11,746 nt of DNA from Gp13-AA77 sp036521995. GTDB taxonomy: Bacteria; Acidobacteriota; Terriglobia; UBA7540. This document shows, piece by piece, positions 6,069 to 11,224 of the stretch. The stretch's first letter is position 1. Each line of letters begins with the position of its first letter. Made by a program: the position numbers and the translations under genes. The DNA lies in the NCBI GenBank assembly GCA_036521995.1, contig DATDGR010000096.1:1-11746 (forward strand), written 5' to 3'. Under the pieces are notes generated by a model that saw only the letters and a program-made list of their open reading frames with translations, did not search any database and was not told the DNA's origin.

Positions 6069-7187
6069 TCAGACCGGGTCTTCCAGGGCTGCTTTAGCCA
6101 ACTGGTGCTCTTCGTCCGTAGAGAGCGGATCCTCAAGGATCTCGCTCCAACGTTTACGGAACTCTTCGGCTTCCTTGAGCTTCCCTGTCCTGTACTGCTT
6201 CAGATCGTGCGCTGGCGCTGCGAAACACTCCGGCACGGCCATCAGCAGGAAACCTACCCAATTGGCGATGTTGCGGCTCTTCTTGCATTGGGCGATCTTG
6301 GCCTCGGTGAAGTGAGCGATCTCCTCATCGGTTGCGGCGCTGTCGTACGCTTGGCACCGTTTCCGCAGAGTGCGCTCGGCGTCGTCGTCGAGTATCAGCC
6401 CGTTGCGCGCGAAAGCTTCGTTAAGCAACGACGACGACGGCGCCTGCCTTTTTTCTGCCTCTTTCTTATTGCCTATATAACAATTAGGAGGAACAGTAGA
6501 AGCTCCTTCCACTGTAGAAGCTGACCTAGCTTCCACTGTTACTGTGGAAGCTCCTTCTACTGTGGAAGATGGTCTATCTTCTACTGTGGAATGTGAGCTA
6601 GCTTCTACAGTAGAAGATAACTGATGGGGGTGGGCGAAGAACACGCCGGTTCCAGTTCGGAGAACCCAAATCTTCCCTTCGCCTCTCTGAACCGCCATGG
6701 CGGCGGCGTATCCACGGACCTGATAAACCGCCGCCTTCCGGTGGTAGATGTCGGCACCCTTGACGATTGCGATAAACCTCTTGTCGATGAGACGGCCCAC
6801 GACGCTCTGGATCGTCCTCTTGGATACGCGGGCCTTCACGGCCAACTCCGCGTACCCCATGCTCACCGTGCGGTACTCCTCTGGTTGATCTCCCTTTCGC
6901 TTCGGCCCCCATAGCACATCGTAGACTGTCTCTTCCACATGTGTTAGCGAATCCTGCGCCCGCATCACCGAACGGACCCTGGAAGCCGTGAAAATGCCAG
7001 GAACACCCTCCGCCTTCCAGTAACCATCTTCCACAGTAGAAGCTGGTCCATCTTCTACTGTGGAATGTGAGCTAGCTTCTACAGTAGAAGATGGTCTAAC
7101 TTCCGACGCAGCAATTGGTTGCTGGCGTTTGAAGTCCGCCGGCGTCTTTGACAGCGAGACGACCTTCTGGAAGAAGCGGCTCGGCAT
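6069..7187 (-). CDS. Winged-helix DNA-binding protein with embedded STVE repeats (possible replication initiator or regulator)
   Basis: A 372-residue protein not matched to a named family. Residues 33-55 and 191-233 are low-complexity runs built from STVE units spaced 6-10 residues apart (8 being commonest in the first run). Between them, about 85-165, is a winged-helix domain: SMGYAELAVKARVSKRTIQS, then VVGRLIDKRFIAIVKG. This is the helix-turn-helix type seen in plasmid replication initiators and some transcription regulators. The C-terminal third is helical and charged, ending with a W..IL..P.S....A..AL motif. Its ATG overlaps the stop codon of the AAA+ ATPase gene as TGATG, so the two act together. 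The DNA encoding the repeats is palindromic (listed separately). A replication or partition role is an inference from the ATPase partner and the plasmid-like surroundings; a transcription regulator is equally possible. Confidence 0.7.
   Translation of the reverse strand: MPSRFFQKVVSLSKTPADFKRQQPIAASEVRPSSTVEASSHSTVEDGPASTVEDGYWKAEGVPGIFTASRVRSVMRAQDSLTHVEETVYDVLWGPKRKGDQPEEYRTVSMGYAELAVKARVSKRTIQSVVGRLIDKRFIAIVKGADIYHRKAAVYQVRGYAAAMAVQRGEGKIWVLRTGTGVFFAHPHQLSSTVEASSHSTVEDRPSSTVEGASTVTVEARSASTVEGASTVPPNCYIGNKKEAEKRQAPSSSLLNEAFARNGLILDDDAERTLRKRCQAYDSAATDEEIAHFTEAKIAQCKKSRNIANWVGFLLMAVPECFAAPAHDLKQYRTGKLKEAEEFRKRWSEILEDPLSTDEEHQLAKAALEDPV
6490..6616 (-). repeat. Palindromic repeat cluster B inside the winged-helix gene
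   Basis: Five copies of a 15-bp near-palindrome, consensus CTTCYACWGTRGAAG, lie at 6506-6520, 6530-6550 (a longer variant with a doubled centre), 6554-6568, 6578-6592 and 6602-6616. A diverged half-copy is at 6490-6502. Centres are 18-27 bp apart, always in multiples of three. Read on the minus strand each unit encodes S-T-V-E. Confidence 0.9.
7028..7092 (-). repeat. Palindromic repeat cluster A inside the winged-helix gene
   Basis: Three copies of the same 15-bp unit lie at 7028-7042, 7052-7066 and 7076-7090 with exact 24-bp spacing. Positions 7050-7092 are identical (43 bp) to 6576-6618 in cluster B. The wider 65-bp blocks 7028-7092 and 6554-6618 differ at only 5 positions. The offset is 474 bp, an exact multiple of three, so the reading frame is kept. 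Confidence 0.9.
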
Positions 7188-8011
7188 CAGGCGACGGCCT
7201 CAGAAGCCGACAACTGCGGCTCGCCGATCGCCATTCTTTGCCCCGCCAACTCGACCTCGGCCGCTTCCACCCTAGCCCGGCCGGCGTCGAGCGCCACGTC
7301 GTAAGAGTGCTGGCAGAGGTACAGGATATTGCGGGGAACCCCCTCCGACAGTTCATGGATCTTAGCCACAGCCTGCGGAAGAAAGAGATCTTTCTCTATG
7401 CCCCAAGCTTCCAGCCGATACTCAATCATCGCCTGGGTGTCCGCTACCGTCATCCGTTCCATCAGCAGCGGGGCTACGATCCGGGACCGGAAGGCCTTGT
7501 ACCGGCGTTCCAGCAGGCGGTCCCGCAACTCGAGCTGTCCGGATACGACGACCTGGACAAGCTTCTCCGTGTTGGTCTCGTAATTGAGCAGCGCTCGCAG
7601 CAACTCCAATGCGTCGAGGTTGAGCCGCTGGCCTTCGTCAATGAAGATAAGCGTCGTCTTGCCGGCCTCGTGACTCGCTCCCAAGAACTCCTCAATGGCG
7701 TCCATCTGAGCGGTCTGTGACCGCTTTGGGCCAATGCCGTAGTCGGCGGAGATCAACTTCAGGAACTCGAAGGTGGTCTTGAACCGGCGGGTATCGGAGA
7801 AATAGGAGACGTTGCAGGCGGTATCCGCTTCGTACCCGGTGGCCAGATAGCGGAGCAGGGAAGACTTTCCCATTCCGTTGTCGCCAAGGATGCAGCACAG
7901 ACCTTGCTTTCTGGCGATCGCGCGACGGAAACGCACAAGCGCCTCCTTTAGCGAGGCCGTCAGGTACATGCAGGTTGGATTGGGTGAAATGGAGAAGACA
8001 GGGACATCCAT
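7187..8011 (-). CDS. AAA+ ATPase, ExeA/TniB-like
   Basis: A 274-residue ATPase. The N-terminus FSISPNPTCMYLTASLKEAL is like the 'PF...PDPxxLYLSxxHxEAL' opening of ExeA-family ATPases. Walker A is GDNGMGKSS at residues 43-51, Walker B LIFIDEG at 121-127, and a sensor-I-like VVVSGQ at 154-159. A basic stretch LERRYKAFRSR (167-177) could supply the arginine finger. Relatives include ExeA, the transposition ATPases TniB and IstB-like proteins, and ATPases paired with plasmid replication proteins. No transposase is adjacent, so a TniB role is not supported here. The gene overlaps the winged-helix gene (TGATG), pointing to a two-component complex that uses ATP to remodel DNA or a DNA-bound protein. 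The start at ATG 8011 has no Shine-Dalgarno sequence but sits where a promoter predicts the transcript to begin. Confidence 0.85.
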   Translation of the reverse strand: MDVPVFSISPNPTCMYLTASLKEALVRFRRAIARKQGLCCILGDNGMGKSSLLRYLATGYEADTACNVSYFSDTRRFKTTFEFLKLISADYGIGPKRSQTAQMDAIEEFLGASHEAGKTTLIFIDEGQRLNLDALELLRALLNYETNTEKLVQVVVSGQLELRDRLLERRYKAFRSRIVAPLLMERMTVADTQAMIEYRLEAWGIEKDLFLPQAVAKIHELSEGVPRNILYLCQHSYDVALDAGRARVEAAEVELAGQRMAIGEPQLSASEAVA

Positions 8012-8017
8012 GGCAGT

Positions 8018-8095
8018 TTTATATCACGGCCTCGTTTGAAAGTTAAGCCTAATTTTCCAATTAGGTGCAACTCTATTTTTGCCGGGGCTAACTTT
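8018..8095 (-). promoter_or_regulatory. Promoter and dyad repeats of the AAA+/winged-helix operon
   Basis: On the minus strand TTAACT (8046-8041) and TATAAA (8023-8018) are separated by exactly 17 bp, a good sigma-70-like promoter. The expected start site is about 6-7 nt after the -10, at or next to the ATG at 8011, so a leaderless mRNA is likely. Upstream is a perfect inverted repeat CCTAATT (8048-8054) / AATTAGG (8059-8065). An outer near-perfect pair is AGTTAAGCC (8041-8049) / GGCTAACTT (8087-8095). These dyads overlap or abut the -35 and could be operator sites. Confidence 0.6.
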
Positions 8096-8341
8096 ATCAA
8101 CGGGGGGGCGCCGATCTTTCGCCCTTGATCCGCCGCGCTGTTCACAAGTGTTTGCAGCACCAGTGCTTCCTGGATCGACCTTAGCGCCCTCCGCAACGGC
8201 CCTTATTCACCTGGCCGGCCAACTGGAAACCGGCGACAGCTTCACCCTGGATTGCGATTTTGAGGTGTATCGGGGGTCCGCAATCGCGCTTTCCGGCTGC
8301 TGGTCCCTGCCGGCAAACGCTCTTGTGGGGGATTATTGAAA
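8096..8341. other. Intergenic stretch between divergent operons, no gene seen
   Basis: No convincing gene on either strand. It contains the 8-bp palindrome GGCCGGCC near 8213-8220 and several short G+C-rich dyads. Upstream signals for the plus-strand gene at 8379 should lie here, but I cannot point to a clear -35/-10 pair. Confidence 0.5.
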
Positions 8342-8378
8342 CGTGTGTGCGGACCTTCGCAGGGGCCCCGCACACACG
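8342..8378 (+). promoter_or_regulatory. Strong hairpin directly before the start codon at 8379
   Basis: CGTGTGTGCGG (8342-8352) is the exact reverse complement of CCGCACACACG (8368-8378), an 11-bp stem with a 15-nt loop. The stem ends at the base before ATG 8379. In RNA it would occupy the ribosome landing area; in DNA it could be an operator for the HTH protein encoded next to it. Confidence 0.6.
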
Positions 8379-9107
8379 ATGGAACAAACACTTATATGCA
8401 GACGGTACCGCACGAGTGGTCCAACCGCAATCGATTCCCCCAATGAGAGTGAATGGCCTTGGGCATTCATTTCGAATAAGGAGGCGCGATCCAACGATCT
8501 TCCAGTTCCTGACTGGCATAAACCGCCGGCCGGGAAGTATTTGCCAATCGTGCTCGATAAGATACACAAGAGCTCAAACCGCGAGGCGGATACGATGGAA
8601 GCCTGCATCGTCTACGCCCATCAAGCCGCTCGATATTCGCCCAATGCGGGCGACGATACTGTGCACTTCATCGGCTGGATTTGCGCTCGATATGGTTTCG
8701 TTGAGTCGAAATCTGGCGCCGCCTACGGCGACGATCTTCAATCGGGCCGGGTGATTCGACCGCGCGAGAGCTTCTTGCGGGGGCTCTGTAGGCAGAACGC
8801 ATGGAACGCCGCCAAAAACGTGCTATCCGAGCGGCGCAAAACTGAACAGTTGCCGCCCATCCCGCCCGAACTCGCGGAACTCTTCGGGCCCGGGCCGATC
8901 AATCCTCGTACGGGGCGGCGCATTTGGAAAGCAGAATTTCAAAACTTCAGAAAAGAGCACAAGGAAATCAAATCCGAACAAGAACTCGCCAGGCGGCTGG
9001 GCGTGAGCTATTACATACTGAGCTCAATCGCCGCAGGCAGGGAGCGGCACGGCGACAACACAGCGAAAGAAGTGCTGAAAAAGATCGGGATAGAAATACC
9101 AGACTGA
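8379..9107 (+). CDS. Unknown protein with C-terminal helix-turn-helix
   Basis: A 242-residue protein from ATG 8379; a GTG at 8343 would add 12 residues but lies inside the hairpin stem. I do not recognise the family. The central part (about 70-105, TMEACIVYAHQAARYSP then HFIGWICARYGF) and about 130-160 (RESFLRGLCRQNAWNAAKNV) are helical and contain conserved-looking Cys, Trp and Arg residues. The C-terminus (about 203-235, EQELARRLGVSYYILSSIAA then GRERHGDNTAKEV) is an XRE-like helix-turn-helix that probably binds DNA. The hairpin abutting its start may be its own operator. It is the first gene in a plus-strand series with an Xis-like gene and replication-gene remnants, which suggests a control gene of an integrated element. 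Coding character is good; the first 25 residues are less certain. Confidence 0.65.
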   Translation: MEQTLICRRYRTSGPTAIDSPNESEWPWAFISNKEARSNDLPVPDWHKPPAGKYLPIVLDKIHKSSNREADTMEACIVYAHQAARYSPNAGDDTVHFIGWICARYGFVESKSGAAYGDDLQSGRVIRPRESFLRGLCRQNAWNAAKNVLSERRKTEQLPPIPPELAELFGPGPINPRTGRRIWKAEFQNFRKEHKEIKSEQELARRLGVSYYILSSIAAGRERHGDNTAKEVLKKIGIEIPD

Positions 9108-9192
9108 CCCTGGCCATCCGGCGTCTTCGTTAACTCATCACCGCTCCACTACAACCTCACCGATTCGCCCAAAGACTGATTTTCAAACGCCT

Positions 9193-9216
9193 AAAAAACT
9201 CACGAAAAAACTCACT
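9193..9216 (+). repeat. Two tandem 12-bp repeats upstream of the Xis-like gene
   Basis: AAAAAACTCACG (9193-9204) is followed at once by AAAAAACTCACT (9205-9216). The two A-tracts are one helical turn plus about 1.5 bp apart. They lie 37 bp before the start of a small excisionase-like gene and could be a binding site of that protein, or a bent promoter element. Confidence 0.6.
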
Positions 9217-9252
9217 GCGTGGGTCGGGTGGTTGCATGGCACTGTTCGAGAC

Positions 9253-9477
9253 ATGCAGACCGCTGATTGGCTCACCAGTGCCGAAGCAGCTGTTCGATTA
9301 GGCATACGCCCCGGAACGTTGATCGTGTGGCGGCGCAGGCGGATAGGTCCCGCCTACGTGCGGTGCGGCGTCGCGATCCGCTACCGGGCAGCTGACGTTG
9401 AAGCCTACCTGGACGCACAGACTGTCCCCCAAGGGCGTGCGCCGAAAGCGCCGCTGTGGCCTGCACGGTGGAGGTGA
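9253..9477 (+). CDS. Small MerR-like / excisionase-type DNA-binding protein
   Basis: A 74-residue protein from ATG 9253. Residues 5-55, WLTSAEAAVRLGIRPGTLIV then WRRRRIGPAYVRCGVAIRYR and ADVEAYLDAQ, match the HTH_17 type of small winged-helix proteins. These include recombination directionality factors (Xis) and AlpA-like regulators: 'T.EEAA..LGI...TL..WR..G.GP.YVR.G..IRYR..D...YL'. It would bind DNA to assist excision or regulate neighbouring genes. It could be the partner of the integrase at the left edge, but it lies 9 kb away. The Arg-rich turn (RRRRIG) replaces the usual 'REGRG'. The gene runs straight into the ribosome binding site of the next gene (GGAGG at 9470-9474). Confidence 0.8.
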   Translation: MQTADWLTSAEAAVRLGIRPGTLIVWRRRRIGPAYVRCGVAIRYRAADVEAYLDAQTVPQGRAPKAPLWPARWR

Positions 9478-9482
9478 AGGAT

Positions 9483-9784
9483 ATGCAGCAAGACGCGAAA
9501 CCCGCCGTTGTTGGCAACGCATTAGCGACTGGAAGCCGCATCCGAAGCATAGCCTCAAGGGCTTCTTCACCGCAACCTTGCCGAGCGGGCTCGTCCTGCA
9601 CGACTTGATGTTGCACCAAAACAACGGCTCGCGGTGGATTGGATTTCCCGCCCGCGAATGGAAGGCCGCGCAGGGCAACCGGCAATTCGCCCGATTCATT
9701 GAGTTCAGCGAGCGCGCGGCCAGTGACCGCTTCCGGGACCAAGTGCTAATCGCGCTCGATAAACATCTCGAGGCGCAGTCATGA
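9483..9784 (+). pseudogene. Small element protein with probable frame disruption near its 5' end
   Basis: From about 9523 to 9784 one frame encodes ISDWKPHPKHSLKGFFTATL, PSGLVLHDLMLHQNNGSRWI and GFPAREWKA...RFIEFSER. This looks like small phage/plasmid proteins of the pattern 'LRGF..V.LPSG..I.D..xH...G..W...P'. That frame has no good start codon: the only ATG (9398) lies deep inside the Xis-like gene. The strong ribosome binding site GGAGG (9470-9474) is 8 nt before ATG 9483, which opens a different frame (MQQDAKPAVVGNALA...). The simplest reading is one gene starting at 9483 with a 1-nt deletion around 9515-9535. Alternatives are a sequencing error or translation from 9398. The function is unknown to me; a role in element DNA metabolism is only a guess. 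Its end overlaps the next ATG (ATGA at 9781). Confidence 0.55.
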
Positions 9785-10146
9785 TCACACCGACGGGTGG
9801 CCCGCTCATGAAGCGCGATCTCGCGGCTCTGGCAGCCCGGTGGATCGACCCAAAGACGGCGGCAACTCAGTTCCTGCGGCGCGTTCATTCTCTCGACGGA
9901 GCCGAGGCCATTGGAAGGAACGGATCGGGCGATTACGCGGGAATGCTGATCCCCAACATTTGGCCGGGATCGGATTACATTCGCGAGTACCGCTTAAGGC
10001 GAGATCATCCCGAGATCGAAAACGGCAAGTTGACGCGGAAGTATCTTGCGCCGCCAGGGCTTCGAAGTCATCGAAAATCTGTACGGGAACAGGTGCATCG
10101 TCCTCGAAAGCGCGAAAGAAAGCGCCCGCGACATGGACCGTTTTGA
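9781..10146 (+). pseudogene. N-terminal fragment of a primase-like (DUF3854-type) protein
   Basis: The frame starts at ATG 9781 (alternative ATG 9808) and gives AALAARWIDPKTAATQFLRR, then GRNGSGDYAGMLIPNIWPGS, DYIREYRLRRDHPEIENG and RKYLAPPG. This is the opening I recall for large mobile-element replication proteins with a DUF3854/TOPRIM-like domain, which usually continue for several hundred residues after 'KYLSPPG'. Here the match stops at APPG (10059). The remaining 29 residues (LRSHRKSVREQVHRPRKRER...) are a basic out-of-frame run. The body of the gene has been deleted. Just past the break, coding signal resumes in another frame (10034-10225), so the fusion point is near 10048-10060. Confidence 0.6.
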
Positions 10147-10225
10147 GCACGGGCGGCGGCTCCTCGATAATGTTGAGGCGATTGGTCACAGAATACCGAA
10201 GCAAACTCATCGAAGGCGGGGATAA
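10034..10225 (+). pseudogene. C-terminal remnant of an unidentified small gene
   Basis: The frame after TGA 10031-10033 reads QGFEVIENLYGNRCIVLESA, then KESARDMDRFEHGRRLLDNV and EAIGHRIPKQTHRRRG with a TAA at 10223-10225. Amino-acid composition and codon pattern look coding, unlike the parallel frame that ends at 10146. There is no ATG before the middle of the segment; a TTG at 10046 is possible but has no good ribosome binding site. It is probably the 3' end of a gene whose start was lost in the deletion that truncated the primase-like gene. I do not recognise the family. Confidence 0.45.
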
Positions 10226-10478
10226 TGAGGCGCGGAAAGTCTTCGGCAACAATGAATACGCCGCGAAGGAATCCGAAACCGTGATGGGGAACCAGGCGAT
10301 GCGCCGTCAGCGGACCTTCGCATACGACGGGAAGCAGGTTGAGATGTTCCGCCACCTCAAGATCGGCATCGAAGCGAATGTGGCGAGAACCATTCGAGTT
10401 CATTTTCACTGGGATTCCGATCGCGAAAAGATTGTTATCGGGTACTGCGGCGAGCACCGCCCCGTTGCGAGCCACTAG
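10170..10478 (+). CDS. Hypothetical 102-residue protein
   Basis: From ATG 10170 the frame encodes a mixed protein: RLVTEYRSKLIEGGDNEARK, then RRQRTFAYDGKQVEMFRHLK and RTIRVHFHWDSDREKIVIGY before CGEHRPVASH. The C-terminal strand-rich part 'IRVHFHWDSD..KIVIGYCGEH' looks like a real folded beta domain, and a pattern of this kind seems familiar from accessory-region proteins, but I cannot name it. The ribosome binding site is weak (GGCGG). The gene overlaps the preceding remnant by about 55 bp and faces the doc gene tail to tail, with a 38-bp gap. No membrane segment or signal peptide is visible. Confidence 0.55.
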   Translation: MLRRLVTEYRSKLIEGGDNEARKVFGNNEYAAKESETVMGNQAMRRQRTFAYDGKQVEMFRHLKIGIEANVARTIRVHFHWDSDREKIVIGYCGEHRPVASH

Positions 10479-10516
10479 CTCGCGCCGGACGGTTGAGACC
10501 CACAAAGCTGGCGCAG

Positions 10517-10894
10517 CTACTTCTCGAAGGCGACGTAGGCGCGCAGCCAGGGCACGAGCTTGTCGAAGCTGAACTGGTTTTCTTCGTATAGCCCGAGCAC
10601 GAAATCCTGCGTCTCCTGGGCGTCGGCCGTGAGGCGCGCGCCGTTGATCGCGAGAAAGGTATAGGTCGCGGCAAAAGCCGTGCGCTTGTTGCCGTCGATG
10701 AACGGATGGTTTTGAGACATGCTCTCCCAAAGCGCCGCGGCTTCCTCGATCAGATCGGCGTAATAGCCGGTCTGCGGCCGGAAGAGGGCGGCTTCGAGCA
10801 GACCGGGGTCCCGGACGCCGTGGCTGCCGCCGTAACGCTCGATCTGGTCGACGTGCATGGCCAGCACTTCGGCCACGGTGAGGTAGTCGGTCAT
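10517..10894 (-). CDS. doc: Doc-family toxin (Fic/Doc fold)
   Basis: A 125-residue protein of normal Doc length (P1 Doc has 126). The Doc motif is complete: HPFIDGNKRTA at residues 63-73 (family H-x-F-x-(D/N)-(A/G)-N-K-R-(T/S)). It is followed by FLAINGARL and a C-terminal LVPWLRAY. The N-terminus YLTVAEVLAMHVDQIERYGG then GVRDPGLLEAAL is the usual start of the family. Doc is a kinase that phosphorylates EF-Tu and stops translation; Fic relatives AMPylate. The Lys at position 70 of the motif favours the Doc type. Its ATG overlaps the stop codon of the upstream antitoxin gene (ATGA), so the pair is coupled. Confidence 0.93.
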   Translation of the reverse strand: MTDYLTVAEVLAMHVDQIERYGGSHGVRDPGLLEAALFRPQTGYYADLIEEAAALWESMSQNHPFIDGNKRTAFAATYTFLAINGARLTADAQETQDFVLGLYEENQFSFDKLVPWLRAYVAFEK

Positions 10895-11118
10895 TCAGCG
10901 AGCTTTTTGTACAGGGGAGCGTATTTCTCGTGGCTGGCGAGGTAGGCGCCCATGACATGCGCGCGCGGCGTGGCCTTCTTGCGCTTCTCGATCAGGTCGG
11001 TGAGGGCCTCTTCAACGAGCACCTGGAGCTGGCGGCCTTCCTTGTCGGCAAGGCTGCGCACGGCCGAGAGGATCTCGGTATTGACCTGGGTGGCGAATTT
11101 CTCGCGCGGGGCGGACAT
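10891..11118 (-). CDS. RHH-like antitoxin partner of Doc
   Basis: A 75-residue protein from ATG 11118; AGGAG at 11130-11126 is 7 nt upstream. An in-frame ATG at 11151 lies inside the operator palindrome and is rejected. The first half, KFATQVNTEILSAVRSLADK then EGRQLQVLVEEALTDLIEKR, has the strand-helix-helix pattern of MetJ/Arc/CopG-type repressors rather than of Phd. The second half, HVMGAYLASHEKYAPLYKKL, is a helical, toxin-binding type tail. Such proteins are often found beside Doc in place of Phd. It should neutralise Doc by covering its active site and repress the operon through the palindrome just upstream. Confidence 0.82.
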   Translation of the reverse strand: MSAPREKFATQVNTEILSAVRSLADKEGRQLQVLVEEALTDLIEKRKKATPRAHVMGAYLASHEKYAPLYKKLAE

Positions 11119-11145
11119 GGCACTTCTCCTCTTCCAATTCCAGCC

Positions 11146-11171
11146 TATCATGATATTTCATGATACGTCAA
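11146..11171 (-). promoter_or_regulatory. Operator palindrome and -35 of the antitoxin-doc operon
   Basis: TATCATGA (11146-11153) and TCATGATA (11158-11165) form a perfect 8-bp inverted repeat with a 4-nt centre. On the minus strand TTGACG (11171-11166) directly precedes it and would be the -35, so the repeat fills the spacer up to a weak -10. This is the expected layout for autorepression by an RHH antitoxin dimer pair. Confidence 0.65.
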
Positions 11172-11224
11172 GAAATGCGCCTTAAGTCACTGATCATACT
11201 TGATTTCAACCCCTAGGCCTTAAC

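Noticed and set aside
6490..7092. Possible CRISPR array
   Set aside because: The units are 15 bp, spacers are only 3-12 bp and are themselves repeated, everything is in frame within one gene, and no cas gene is nearby.
8181..8567. Minus-strand open frame of 128 codons across the intergenic region and the start of the HTH gene
   Set aside because: No conserved motif, and it overlaps the better-supported plus-strand gene.
9840..10169. Upstream extension of the 102-residue hypothetical protein
   Set aside because: The extended frame is Arg/Ser-rich and lies opposite in phase to two better coding frames; only the part from 10170 looks coding.
11181..11213. GGGG...TTAAG on the minus strand, resembling a Tn3-family terminal repeat
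   Set aside because: It is 33 bp rather than 38, and its orientation places the element to the left, away from the tnpA gene; no matching partner was found in the window.
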